From Astragalus membranaceus (lineage: Eukaryota; Streptophyta; Magnoliopsida; Fabales; Fabaceae): DNA of 64,000 nt. The notes below the pieces were generated by a model. The model did not search any database, had not been told where the DNA came from, and saw nothing but the letters and a program-made list of their open reading frames with translations. Below are positions 30,757-44,761 of the stretch, piece by piece. The translations under genes were made by a program, and so were the position numbers. The first letter of the stretch is position 1. Every line of letters begins with the position of its first letter. Location: the NCBI GenBank assembly GCA_039519185.1, contig CM076846.1, positions 187,783,068 through 187,847,067 of the forward strand, written 5' to 3'.

Positions 30757-33042
30757 TGTCATACCCCAATTTTGTCCGGCTTAGGTCCAAACCCTAATTT
30801 TCCACACAAAAATAAATTATGCATTTTGAATCCTAGAAGCCGCTCCAAAGTTTTTGAAATCATTCTTAGGGTTAGAATGCACTTTTTAAGAAACTAGGGT
30901 TTTGAAAATGTGTTATGTATGCATGGCAAGTTTTGAAAAATATGTTATGCATGCATGGCAAGCTTTGGAAAATATTTTATGCATGCATGGCAAAAACATA
31001 AAAAAAAAACATTTTTGTGGAAAATAAGAATTGATTTCCATTCTGTTCCAAGGGCCAAGAATCGATTTATACTATTTGGTAAAGGCCATGAAATCGATTC
31101 CTTAATCCAATATTAAACCATGTTAAGGAGCCAAGAATCGATTCCCCCTATGCTATCAAGGCATGAAATCGATTTTCAGGCCACTTTTAGGAGCCAAGAA
31201 TCGATTCTCACCTATGCTATCAAGGCATGAAATCGATTTTCAGGCCACTTTAAAGAGCCAAGAATCGATTCCCAGTTATTTTAACTAAACATGGAATCGA
31301 TTTTCACCTATTATATAGGTCCTGAAAATCGATTTCCCTCTCCTTTCATAGGCCTTGAAATCGATTTTCAGGCCATTTTAAATAGGTGAAAATCGATTCC
31401 TCCCTTTTTCCATAGGCCATATAATCGATTCTTATCATTTCCAAAAATAAAGAATCGATTCCTACATGTTTCCAAAGACCACAGAATCGATTTTCAGGAT
31501 CTCCAAATGTCCTGAAAATCGATTCCTACCATTTTCCATAGGCCATATAATCGATTCTTATCATTTCCAAAAATAAAGAATCGATTCCTACATATTTCCA
31601 AAGGCTCAAACAATCGATTCATCCTTGCCATAAATGTTTTTAAAAAATTTTCTACGCTTTCCTAAGCCTATAAATAGGCAGCCTCAAATCACATTTGGGG
31701 AGACTGGACAAGATCAGAGAGGGACTTCACACAATATCAGAGAGAAGAATTGCTACACACATTTTTCACGAGATCTGAGGGACATTTTCACGAGATCTGA
31801 GAGACATTTCACGAGATCGGGGAAGACAACTCTCGCAAATCTCATTTTCCAGTTCTCCGCTTCATTTTCGCTCGTTCTTCAGATCTGTAATATCTGTCTT
31901 CATCAGAGGTATTTCAGTCTTTTCATTTGTTAATATTTAGTTATTGTGATCCATGTGATTTAACTTAGCTATAGCATTCATCTACTCGTTCTTGTATGTT
32001 ATCATCCATTGCTGAGGACGAACCATATGATTCCCACTTATGCCTAGTGCATCATATTCTAAGTGGTGAAGATGGTCTCGGGTGATTCAGCTTGTCCCTT
32101 TTAAACCCTTTCAAAAACATTATTAGAACTACGTCGCTTTGATTCCCGTTTGGGATACGTAGGAGCGAGCCACGTCCTCGTCAAGCGCAACAAATAAAAA
32201 TTCTTTTCATCTCCTTAAACCAATCATTTTCATAAAACAAACAAAAATCATTTTCAAACCCATTGTTGCTAGTAGCTCATCAGAACCTCTGTTCGTTTAG
32301 CTATTAGTGACAATGTCCTTTTCTCCTAAAAATAATAAACGGTGATCCATCATAACCTTTGTTAGTTTGATCATCGTACAAATCAATCTCTTTCGAAAAT
32401 CACTTTCAAAAAAGATAATAAAAACGAGTTGTTATCAATAGTCCATCAGAACCTTCGTTCGTTTGACTAGCGGTACAACTCTCTCTTTTGAGTATTTAGT
32501 AGGTGATTCATCATAGCCTCTGCTAGTTTAATCATTTGCTAACGCTCGTCCTATTTCAAAAACTCACTAAAAAAGGATAAAAAAACAAAAACTTTTCAAA
32601 GAGACCCAAGAACTACGTGGCTTTGAATTCTCCATCGCACCGGGAGATACGTAGGAGCGGGCCATGTCCCGTCAAGCACTTCTTTCTAAAAACCCCTTTT
32701 TCCCCCCTTTCTCACCAAAAATAAAATTTCCAGTATGTTTTCTCATTCGTCTTCAAACAAGAAATAAATAGGCAAATCTAGGTATTTTTCAAATCAAACA
32801 TTAAAACCACACATCTAATTAGAGGTTCCCTTTCGGTAGAAAGGACGTGCGCGGTGCTAACACCTTCCTCGCGCGTAATCGACCCCCGAACCTATATCTC
32901 TAGTTTTCAAAGACCATCTGCCTTATCCAAAAGACCTTTTTTCAATGTTTTGGTCTTAAAATTAAAATATTGGTGGCGGCTCCAACTTTTTCCACGTTGT
33001 ACATTGAGAAACCCCAAGCCGGGGATTTTTCGGGGTGCAACA
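30757..33042 (+). repeat. LTR 2 of the array
   Basis: It is 2286 bp and near-identical to LTR 1. One difference I noted is CCAGTTATT at about 31273 where LTRs 1 and 3 have CCACTTATT. It serves as both the 3' LTR of unit 1 and the 5' LTR of unit 2. Confidence 0.95.
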
Positions 33043-34119
33043 GCTGGCGACTCCGCTGGGGACACTTTTTTTTAAAAAAAAGACGAGGGTCAAGCCTAAC
33101 TAATTTAAATGTGTGGTTTAATGTATTGTTGATTTGATTAAAACCCTGTTTGCCTTTCTTTCTTATCTTTTATTCCCTTTCTTTTATCGCTTATGCCCTT
33201 GCATTTTTTTCAATCCCCATGATCCCCTCTTCTTGGCTCCTTTTCCTAAGGTGAGCAATATCCTTGTCTATAGATATTCTAGGTATGGAACCCTAGGGTA
33301 GATAACTTGTTATGGCTTGCTTCTGTCTGGATTGCTCTGGTTTTCATTTCAGGTGGGGGTAGTACTAGGGAAAATGCCCTTGACACACACTACACTTATA
33401 CCCTGTGACTATGTGCTTTGAGTGGGACCATAACCCAGGTCTGCAAAAACTTAGGAGAGTGGATTCGAGTAGTGAGAGCCCATCAGGACCTTTGTCCGTT
33501 TGGCTACTTGCGAAAGTTTCAACCAGAGTTGTGCTCTTTCATGATGCCTCACACCTAGCAGTTTGCTGCATTTGTGGGGAATTTTGTGAAAGGGACTGTA
33601 GCTCTGGTGGCCTTGTGAGGGAGTGAATAAAGCTACATGGAAGGATTACCATTTTAATTGCCCTAGACCATAGGTCTTACCTCTTTTTAGGTCACAAGGG
33701 CTTTTCCAAAATTGTGTGTGCATTATTGCATCTAGTTTAGTTCATTTCCGCCAACGTTTTTTTGAAAAAACAACGAAATCAAAAAATAGGTTTTTCCTTC
33801 TATTTCATAAATACCTATATGGGGTGGCATATAGGGTATACCGCCCTAATTTTTCAAAACCCCACCTGTAAATATCTCTCTTTATAACAAAGCATCCTCA
33901 TCATCCGCATTTTACATCATAACGGCATGCATTACATAAGCAAATTCTGAAAAATTCATACAGCATTCCTCATGCATCTAATAACATAAAGCCATATGCA
34001 TTGCATTCATTTACGCATTCATACTTGTACTCATAAAAGATGTTCTATCATCAGAAAGAAAAACAAAAGGCAAGCTGGTTCGCCAACACCGATACTCTAC
34101 CTGTCTACAGGCAAGACTA

Positions 34120-35309
34120 ATGGCTAGCAATCAACATCTCGAGAATGAGGACCCCCTGGGTCAAGATGAGTCGGTTGTGGAAATTCTTAACCCCGAGCAG
34201 CTGGCTCAAGAGAATCAAGCTTTGAAGACTAAAGTGGAGGCTATGGAGGCTCAGAGGGCCGAGATAATGAATAGCTGCAAAATCTGAGAAGTGGGACCAC
34301 TGCTGAAGCCATTCCCGTGGTGACAAGTCAGTCTGCTGTGGTTACCTCTAGTGGAGCTGCGGGTGTGCCACATATTCACATCCCTAATCCCAGTATTGTA
34401 CCTCCCAGAAGTTCTCCTGCTCTTGCTCCGGAGATTATTGTAAATCCTCCAAGTGTTGCTTATCAAATGGGAAACTCCGCTCAGTATGGGGTTTACTACT
34501 TCAGTCCAAGGAGCTACCCTCAGGGCCAGATGATTGAAAGCCCACAGCCAAGAGACAGATATCACTTGCTAGAAGAACGATTGAAGGCAATGGAGGCCCA
34601 GATACATGAGATGATGGTCATATTGCAGAGCTTAAAGAGTGGGGCAGCTGCTGAAGGTGTCACTGTCGTGGGTCCAGTTGGTGTCATTTCTTTCATTCCT
34701 CCGCCACCACAAACTGTTCCATTCTCTGCTCCTGTGCCATCCCAGCAAGGCGGTGACAGTCGCAAGGCTCAGGGTTATCAGTACAAGAAACGAACCAGTT
34801 TTGATCCAATACCGATGACATGCACTGAATTGTTTAATCACCTGACTTCCAAGAACCTGATCAGCACCCGCCCAATGAAGGCCCTTCAACCGCCATTTCC
34901 CCGAAGGTACAATGCAAGTGCTACCTGCAGTTTCCACGAAAACGGGGTTGGTCATACTGTGGAGGAGTGCAGAGCCTTCAAACATGCAGTGCAAGACCTG
35001 ATAGATCGGCGCGTGATTCAGATAGGAACCCCTGATATTGATGGTGAAGAAAAAATCAATGAGGAAGTAACAGCGGTGCCTGCGGAAGAGGGATGTTGGG
35101 ATACCCTAGGGGAGCCCAGTGGAAAGTTTGATTACTTGGTCAGGTATGACGCTCCCGAGAGTGCTCAAATCCGAATGGAAGACATTCAGCCCACAGGATG
35201 GGATGAGGAAGAGGAACAATACAACCAAATTGCTGTCATCGGTAATGGATCCGAAGCTGAAGAAAGTGAGACTGGTCTGGTTCGTCGCTGCCTTGCCAGA
35301 GAAAGTTGA
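34120..35309 (+). pseudogene. gag of array unit 2, same frameshift
   Basis: Same protein and the same damage as 25488-26677: a 55-residue N-terminal piece ending in TGA, then a 330-residue open part in another frame. The 330-residue part shows no amino-acid difference from units 1 and 3. The shared break means this copy cannot give full-length Gag without frameshifting. Confidence 0.82.
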
Positions 35310-36712
35310 AGAATGGGGAAGCTGCTGCCTTTCCTGTGACTTTTAATTCAATATGATCATTGTAATGCAACTCTGTGGCTCTGCCCAAGGTCATAGAGCA
35401 AGTTGTTAGGGGCAATCATGTTTTTATTTTCAGAATCATCATCATTAATAAAAACGTTGTTTTTGAATCCCAATCAATAAAAATCAATTCCTTTTCATTT
35501 CGTGTGTCTTTTCCTTGCATTATTATTGCTTGTCTGTTTGTTTCGCCTTTCAGTCTGCTTTTTTCGCCTCAGTAAAAAGCGGATCCACAGCAATTGTCTC
35601 TCAAAATAACAGTGCCAACAGTCCATATTTTGACTTTGATCACCTTATCAATCAAGCAGAGGGAGATGTTGAGGAAGACCGGGAAAATCCCCCAGAAGGT
35701 TAATGAAGCAAGAAAAAGGATTATTCAGCATCACGGGAAATCCACTGAAGTGACCGCTGAGAACAAGAAAGAGGTCTGGATGGGTACTTCAATAAAGGAA
35801 AATTAGAGCTCAAAAGGGAAATAAAGAAGAAGGGCAAGTGCATGAAAATAAGTGAACTATTGTCCCAGAGTTAATTCTTGAGGAAATAAGCAATCATGAT
35901 TTGAAATGAAGTCGGACTACCATTCCATACCCAAAAACAAAATCCTCTCTTAACCACCTTAAGCCAAGAAAATCCCAAAGAGAAAAACAAAATCCTCTCC
36001 TAACCACCTTAAGCCAAGAAAATCCCAAAGAGAAAAACATAATCCTTTCCGACCCATCTTAAGCCAAGAAAAAGCCAAAAATCCAAAAGTCACCTTAGAC
36101 AAGGATCACCTCGAATTAAAAAACAGTGCGTCGTTCTTTATCAGCTCACCCAAGCTCAAGAAAAAGAAGAAGTCAAAGAAGGAAAAATCATTCAAAAAGG
36201 AAAATCCCAAAACCAAAAGAAAAATACAAAAGAAATAGTGAGTTGATACATGTTACCACAAAACCCAAGAGATCCTCGTCTCAATAAACCTTCAAACACT
36301 TTCTCATTTCCATGCACCCCTCCTCCCATAAACCGCAAACACTCTCCTTTGACCTCGACAGCCCGCCCTCCATAGACCCTTAGCCAGGAATAAAACCTCC
36401 AAATACCTCATCAAGCCAGTTAACCATTATAAATCATCGATCAACAGCCAACACCGAATAAAAACCATCCTGCCATTAGCCCCAAATGCTTCATTAAGCT
36501 TACTCATCTCTCCTCCACAAAACACCACAATCCCGAAAGGTCCATCCCGATCAATGATTTGATTGCTGTTGTTTTCTCAAGGTTTTAGCTCAAGGACAAG
36601 TAAATTCATTTGTTTACAATACGCCAAGTGGGGCAATCCAGTCGCTCTTCACCCCTCCTACAACTGGGGAAATTGATCCTACACCTATCTCATCCCTTGT
36701 CGCACTCACATT

Positions 36713-37167
36713 CATGAAATCATACAGGGGCAAACCTTTTTTTTCTCTAGTGTATGGGTCAGAAGCAGTTCTTCTCATCAAGGTTGAAATACCCTCTCTA
36801 CGAGTAGTCATGGAGGCCAAGTTAGAAGAAGCAAATAGGTCCAAGCTCGTCTAGATCAACTGAATCTCATTAAAGAGAAAAGAATTGCTGCCCTGCGCCA
36901 TGGCCAGTTGTACCAACAAAAGATGAAGGCAGCTTTCGGCAGGAAAGTCCGTCTTCGAGAATTCGGCGAAGGAGACCTTGTACTCAAAAAGATCCTACCT
37001 ATCCAGACTGACTCCGTGGGAAGTTGAGGCCCACTTATGACGGTCCATGTGAAGTCAAGAAAGCTTTTTCCAGAAGAGCGCCGATACTCATAAACATAGA
37101 CGGCGAAGATCTCAGGAATCCAGTCAATTCAGATCAAGTGAAGAAGTATTATGCCCAAAAGAAATAG
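36713..37167 (+). pseudogene. Integrase C-terminal remnant, unit 2
   Basis: Copy of the remnant at 28081-28535 with identical frame breaks. It contains the LVYGSEAVLL and LRHGQLYQQ motifs. No catalytic DDE core precedes it. Confidence 0.78.
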
Positions 37168-39372
37168 ATGAAAAAAGAGAAAGACAAGCCAAGTAAGAAT
37201 TAGCTCGCTAGGTTGAAAACCCGCAAAGGGCGACCTAGGCAAAATCAGAGCGACCCGGTGGATTGAAAACCCGCAAAGGGCGATCCAGGAAAAAATTAGG
37301 GTCTGAAAACTTAGGCATGAAAAGTAAAGAAAGGCATACAACTCTCCTACAAGCTTGGATGAGGGAGTGATCAAGGTCAAGGACATAGATGTTTGGCACT
37401 GTTCCACAGAGACGGACAGTCAGAATTCAGCTTCTCTCCTTTTTTCGTGTCTTTTTACAGTTTAAACTTTCAAGTGTAATAAACAATCGGCGTAACTTAT
37501 TGTGCGACCGGTTTCCACATTAATAAAGTTCAAATTTCTCGTATCTGTTCACTCTTTTATTTTCTGCTTTTTCTGCTCAAAATAAATGTTTTATGATGAT
37601 GATGGTCCTGAACTGTAAAACATGTGCATACATCATAGAGCATTGCAAATCATTACGAGACTCTTAAGAGTCCCGGGAGAAGGCAATTCCCCAAAATCAG
37701 TCAATCGTGCACAAGAGAGCAACTACATCCACGATTGCTTCAGACCAGCAAAGCCAAGACCAACATGCACTCGGCCCATGAGCCCCGCAAGTCCAACAGG
37801 TTCCTCAGTCTCGTGTCAGGAGCATCGCGGGTCGGCTGAACCAGCAAAAAATAAAAAAAAAATAATAATAATAATAAAAAAAAAAGGGCAATAAACAAAC
37901 ACCGTCATGCATTACATTCATCAGGCATTTATCAGGCATAAAAATAATGTAAAGAAAAAGAAAATAGCAATCATGGCATTTGCATCATGCATCTCATAGA
38001 AAAAACAAAACGAAGCCTTCCATTGCATACACTGGCATTCCATGCGGTCAAACCAGACCTTTGTGTCCTTAAACCAGATCATTGTGATCCATAAACCAGA
38101 CCTTTGTGTCCTTAAACCAGATCAATGTGATCCATAAACCAGACCTTTGTGTCCTTAAACCAGACCAGACCAATATGCAGACACATATTGCTCCATAAAC
38201 CAGGCTTGTCGGCCCACAAACCAGACTCGTTGTGATCCTTAAATCAGACTAATGTCGAGTCCATAATTTAGCATTCCATCAAATAAACCAAAGCATTTCA
38301 CAACTCTCAAGCATTGCATTTGCGTACCCGCACTTCATAAATAAAAAGGGCAACCATCAAGGAAAGCCAAAAGAGAATATCAAAAGCGTCCAGCATTGCA
38401 TGCATCAGCGTCACATGCATCCACGTAGCATACATCTGCATTACATTTGCATAACCGCATCTTGCACATTCATCATTACACCAAAATCATAGCATAGCAT
38501 GCACATGCATAACATGCACTCATAACATGCACTCATTACATGCACTCATAGCATGCACATGCATAACATGCACTCATAACATGCACTCATTACATGCACT
38601 CATTGCATGCACATGCATAACATGCACTCATAACATGCACTCATAACATGCACTCATACTCCATGCACCATTCCTTGCATTAACCGACGTATGCAGGTAC
38701 CTCAATTCAGTGCGGCAGCATTGAACATTTCAATCAATCAATCAACAGGATTCGTGAATCCCTTCAGGACCCAAGTGTCCCTTCAAAAGCAGACTTCACC
38801 TCGTATTCGAGCTGCGGGTAAGTCCTTCAGACCCCGGGTGGTCCTTCAGACTAGTTGTGTCAGCCTAAGACACAGCGGACGTCCTTCATAGTCAACATAT
38901 CAGTTCCGGAGCTGATCTTGACCCATCATGGCCGCTCGAAAGGCCCCCTCAGACCGTTTTTCTAGTACCATAGCTAGTAGCGCTCCTTCAGACCACGATG
39001 GTCCTTCAATTAAGGCCTAGGCAGCCTTCCAGACCCTGAGTGGTCCTTCAGAGCCTTAGTGCTCCTTCCAGACCCTGAGTGGTCCTTCAGAGCCTTAGTG
39101 CTCCTTCAGACCCTGAGTGGTCCTTCAGAGCCTTAGTGCTCCTTCAGATCCTGAGTGGTCCGTCATTTTCTCTCTCGGTTAATGCGCCAGGTGTTAACCA
39201 TTCCCCGTTTGTTCTCAAGCCCATCTATTCAAAAAAAAAAAAACATAGAAAAAGAAAAAGAGGAAAATTCGGGTTTCCCCAAATGGACAAAATCGGTATA
39301 ATTTCTGAATTCTTTATCTTCATTTTGCCTTGGAATATGTTTCGGCCAATTCATATTCCTCGTTAAAATTCA
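37168..39372 (+). repeat. Non-coding 3' internal region, unit 2
   Basis: Same three tandem arrays as unit 1 in the same order. Homopolymer runs near 37855 and 39231 differ by a base or so from unit 1. No gene. Confidence 0.8.
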
Positions 39373-39388
39373 GATAAAGAGGGGCAGC

Positions 39389-41674
39389 TGTCATACCCCA
39401 ATTTTGTCCGGCTTAGGTCCAAACCCTAATTTTCCACACAAAAATAAATTATGCATTTTGAATCCTAGAAGCCGCTCCAAAGTTTTTGAAATCATTCTTA
39501 GGGTTAGAATGCACTTTTTAAGAAACTAGGGTTTTGAAAATGTGTTATGTATGCATGGCAAGTTTTGAAAAATATGTTATGCATGCATGGCAAGCTTTGG
39601 AAAATATTTTATGCATGCATGGCAAAAACATAAAAAAAAAACATTTTTGTGGAAAATAAGAATTGATTTCCATTCTGTTCCAAGGGCCAAGAATCGATTT
39701 ATACTATTTGGTAAAGGCCATGAAATCGATTCCTTAATCCAATATTAAACCATGTTAAGGAGCCAAGAATCGATTCCCCCTATGCTATCAAGGCATGAAA
39801 TCGATTTTCAGGCCACTTTTAGGAGCCAAGAATCGATTCTCACCTATGCTATCAAGGCATGAAATCGATTTTCAGGCCACTTTAAAGAGCCAAGAATCGA
39901 TTCCCACTTATTTTAACTAAACATGGAATCGATTTTCACCTATTATATAGGTCCTGAAAATCGATTTCCCTCTCCTTTCATAGGCCTTGAAATCGATTTT
40001 CAGGCCATTTTAAATAGGTGAAAATCGATTCCTCCCTTTTTCCATAGGCCATATAATCGATTCTTATCATTTCCAAAAATAAAGAATCGATTCCTACATG
40101 TTTCCAAAGACCACAGAATCGATTTTCAGGATCTCCAAATGTCCTGAAAATCGATTCCTACCATTTTCCATAGGCCATATAATCGATTCTTATCATTTCC
40201 AAAAATAAAGAATCGATTCCTACATATTTCCAAAGGCTCAAACAATCGATTCATCCTTGCCATAAATGTTTTTAAAAAATTTTCTACGCTTTCCTAAGCC
40301 TATAAATAGGCAGCCTCAAATCACATTTGGGGAGACTGGACAAGATCAGAGAGGGACTTCACACAATATCAGAGAGAAGAATTGCTACACACATTTTTCA
40401 CGAGATCTGAGGGACATTTTCACGAGATCTGAGAGACATTTCACGAGATCGGGGAAGACAACTCTCGCAAATCTCATTTTCCAGTTCTCCGCTTCATTTT
40501 CGCTCGTTCTTCAGATCTGTAATATCTGTCTTCATCAGAGGTATTTCAGTCTTTTCATTTGTTAATATTTAGTTATTGTGATCCATGTGATTTAACTTAG
40601 CTATAGCATTCATCTACTCGTTCTTGTATGTTATCATCCATTGCTGAGGACGAACCATATGATTCCCACTTATGCCTAGTGCATCATATTCTAAGTGGTG
40701 AAGATGGTCTCGGGTGATTCAGCTTGTCCCTTTTAAACCCTTTCAAAAACATTATTAGAACTACGTCGCTTTGATTCCCGTTTGGGATACGTAGGAGCGA
40801 GCCACGTCCTCGTCAAGCGCAACAAATAAAAATTCTTTTCATCTCCTTAAACCAATCATTTTCATAAAACAAACAAAAATCATTTTCAAACCCATTGTTG
40901 CTAGTAGCTCATCAGAACCTCTGTTCGTTTAGCTATTAGTGACAATGTCCTTTTCTCCTAAAAATAATAAACGGTGATCCATCATAACCTTTGTTAGTTT
41001 GATCATCGTACAAATCAATCTCTTTCGAAAATCACTTTCAAAAAAGATAATAAAAACGAGTTGTTATCAATAGTCCATCAGAACCTTCGTTCGTTTGACT
41101 AGCGGTACAACTCTCTCTTTTGAGTATTTAGTAGGTGATTCATCATAGCCTCTGCTAGTTTAATCATTTGCTAACGCTCGTCCTATTTCAAAAACTCACT
41201 AAAAAAGGATAAAAAAACAAAAACTTTTCAAAGAGACCCAAGAACTACGTGGCTTTGAATTCTCCATCGCACCGGGAGATACGTAGGAGCGGGCCATGTC
41301 CCGTCAAGCACTTCTTTCTAAAAACCCCTTTTTCCCCCCTTTCTCACCAAAAATAAAATTTCCAGTATGTTTTCTCATTCGTCTTCAAACAAGAAATAAA
41401 TAGGCAAATCTAGGTATTTTTCAAATCAAACATTAAAACCACACATCTAATTAGAGGTTCCCTTTCGGTAGAAAGGACGTGCGCGGTGCTAACACCTTCC
41501 TCGCGCGTAATCGACCCCCGAACCTATATCTCTAGTTTTCAAAGACCATCTGCCTTATCCAAAAGACCTTTTTTCAATGTTTTGGTCTTAAAATTAAAAT
41601 ATTGGTGGCGGCTCCAACTTTTTCCACGTTGTACATTGAGAAACCCCAAGCCGGGGATTTTTCGGGGTGCAACA
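39389..41674 (+). repeat. LTR 3 of the array
   Basis: 2286 bp, near-identical to LTRs 1 and 2, with TATA box at 40300-40309 and all AATCGATT sites. It is the last complete LTR in the array. Confidence 0.95.
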
Positions 41675-42750
41675 GCTGGCGACTCCGCTGGGGACACTTT
41701 TTTTTAAAAAAAAGACGAGGGTCAAGCCTAACTAATTTAAATGTGTGGTTTAATGTATTGTTGATTTGATTAAAACCCTGTTTGCCTTTCTTTCTTATCT
41801 TTTATTCCCTTTCTTTTATCGCTTATGCCCTTGCATTTTTTTCAATCCCCATGATCCCCTCTTCTTGGCTCCTTTTCCTAAGGTGAGCAATATCCTTGTC
41901 TATAGATATTCTAGGTATGGAACCCTAGGGTAGATAACTTGTTATGGCTTGCTTCTGTCTGGATTGCTCTGGTTTTCATTTCAGGTGGGGGTAGTACTAG
42001 GGAAAATGCCCTTGACACACACTACACTTATACCCTGTGACTATGTGCTTTGAGTGGGACCATAACCCAGGTCTGCAAAAACTTAGGAGAGTGGATTCGA
42101 GTAGTGAGAGCCCATCAGGACCTTTGTCCGTTTGGCTACTTGCGAAAGTTTCAACCAGAGTTGTGCTCTTTCATGATGCCTCACACCTAGCAGTTTGCTG
42201 CATTTGTGGGGAATTTTGTGAAAGGGACTGTAGCTCTGGTGGCCTTGTGAGGGAGTGAATAAAGCTACATGGAAGGATTACCATTTTAATTGCCCTAGAC
42301 CATAGGTCTTACCTCTTTTTAGGTCACAAGGGCTTTTCCAAAATTGTGTGTGCATTATTGCATCTAGTTTAGTTCATTTCCGCCAACGTTTTTTGAAAAA
42401 ACAACGAAATCAAAAAATAGGTTTTTCCTTCTATTTCATAAATACCTATATGGGGTGGCATATAGGGTATACCGCCCTAATTTTTCAAAACCCCACCTGT
42501 AAATATCTCTCTTTATAACAAAGCATCCTCATCATCCGCATTTTACATCATAACGGCATGCATTACATAAGCAAATTCTGAAAAATTCATACAGCATTCC
42601 TCATGCATCTAATAACATAAAGCCATATGCATTGCATTCATTTACGCATTCATACTTGTACTCATAAAAGATGTTCTATCATCAGAAAGAAAAACAAAAG
42701 GCAAGCTGGTTCGCCAACACCGATACTCTACCTGTCTACAGGCAAGACTA

Positions 42751-43940
42751 ATGGCTAGCAATCAACATCTCGAGAATGAGGACCCCCTGGGTCAAGATGA
42801 GTCGGTTGTGGAAATTCTTAACCCCGAGCAGCTGGCTCAAGAGAATCAAGCTTTGAAGACTAAAGTGGAGGCTATGGAGGCTCAGAGGGCCGAGATAATG
42901 AATAGCTGCAAAATCTGAGAAGTGGGACCACTGCTGAAGCCATTCCCGTGGTGACAAGTCAGTCTGCTGTGGTTACCTCTAGTGGAGCTGCGGGTGTGCC
43001 ACATATTCACATCCCTAATCCCAGTATTGTACCTCCCAGAAGTTCTCCTGCTCTTGCTCCGGAGATTATTGTAAATCCTCCAAGTGTTGCTTATCAAATG
43101 GGAAACTCCGCTCAGTATGGGGTTTACTACTTCAGTCCAAGGAGCTACCCTCAGGGCCAGATGATTGAAAGCCCACAGCCAAGAGACAGATATCACTTGC
43201 TAGAAGAACGATTGAAGGCAATGGAGGCCCAGATACATGAGATGATGGTCATATTGCAGAGCTTAAAGAGTGGGGCAGCTGCTGAAGGTGTCACTGTCGT
43301 GGGTCCAGTTGGTGTCATTTCTTTCATTCCTCCGCCACCACAAACTGTTCCATTCTCTGCTCCTGTGCCATCCCAGCAAGGCGGTGACAGTCGCAAGGCT
43401 CAGGGTTATCAGTACAAGAAACGAACCAGTTTTGATCCAATACCGATGACATGCACTGAATTGTTTAATCACCTGACTTCCAAGAACCTGATCAGCACCC
43501 GCCCAATGAAGGCCCTTCAACCGCCATTTCCCCGAAGGTACAATGCAAGTGCTACCTGCAGTTTCCACGAAAACGGGGTTGGTCATACTGTGGAGGAGTG
43601 CAGAGCCTTCAAACATGCAGTGCAAGACCTGATAGATCGGCGCGTGATTCAGATAGGAACCCCTGATATTGATGGTGAAGAAAAAATCAATGAGGAAGTA
43701 ACAGCGGTGCCTGCGGAAGAGGGATGTTGGGATACCCTAGGGGAGCCCAGTGGAAAGTTTGATTACTTGGTCAGGTATGACGCTCCCGAGAGTGCTCAAA
43801 TCCGAATGGAAGACATTCAGCCCACAGGATGGGATGAGGAAGAGGAACAATACAACCAAATTGCTGTCATCGGTAATGGATCCGAAGCTGAAGAAAGTGA
43901 GACTGGTCTGGTTCGTCGCTGCCTTGCCAGAGAAAGTTGA
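42751..43940 (+). pseudogene. gag of array unit 3, same frameshift
   Basis: Third copy of the frameshifted gag. The 330-residue part is identical to the others at the protein level. Downstream of it the unit is cut short at 44761, so the integrase remnant and the 3' spacer are missing here. Confidence 0.82.
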
Positions 43941-44761
43941 AGAATGGGGAAGCTGCTGCCTTTCCTGTGACTTTTAATTCAATATGATCATTGTAATGCA
44001 ACTCTGTGGCTCTGCCCAAGGTCATAGAGCAAGTTGTTAGGGGCAATCATGTTTTTATTTTCAGAATCATCATCATTAATAAAAACGTTGTTTTTGAATC
44101 CCAATCAATAAAAATCAATTCCTTTTCATTTCGTGTGTCTTTTCCTTGCATTATTATTGCTTGTCTGTTTGTTTCGCCTTTCAGTCTGCTTTTTTCGCCT
44201 CAGTAAAAAGCGGATCCACAGCAATTGTCTCTCAAAATAACAGTGCCAACAGTCCATATTTTGACTTTGATCACCTTATCAATCAAGCAGAGGGAGATGT
44301 TGAGGAAGACCGGGAAAATCCCCCAGAAGGTTAATGAAGCAAGAAAAAGGATTATTCAGCATCACGGGAAATCCACTGAAGTGACCGCTGAGAACAAGAA
44401 AGAGGTCTGGATGGGTACTTCAATAAAGGAAAATTAGAGCTCAAAAGGGAAATAAAGAAGAAGGGCAAGTGCATGAAAATAAGTGAACTATTGTCCCAGA
44501 GTTAATTCTTGAGGAAATAAGCAATCATGATTTGAAATGAAGTCGGACTACCATTCCATACCCAAAAACAAAATCCTCTCTTAACCACCTTAAGCCAAGA
44601 AAATCCCAAAGAGAAAAACAAAATCCTCTCCTAACCACCTTAAGCCAAGAAAATCCCAAAGAGAAAAACATAATCCTTTCTGACCCATCTTAAGCCAAGA
44701 AAAAGCCAAAAATCCAAAAGTCACCTTAGACAAGGATCACCTCGAATTAAAAAACAGTATG

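Noticed and set aside
28081..37167. Complete pol gene in the array units
   Set aside because: Only integrase C-terminal motifs were found; no YxDD reverse transcriptase, RNase H or DTG/DSG protease motif appears in any frame given.
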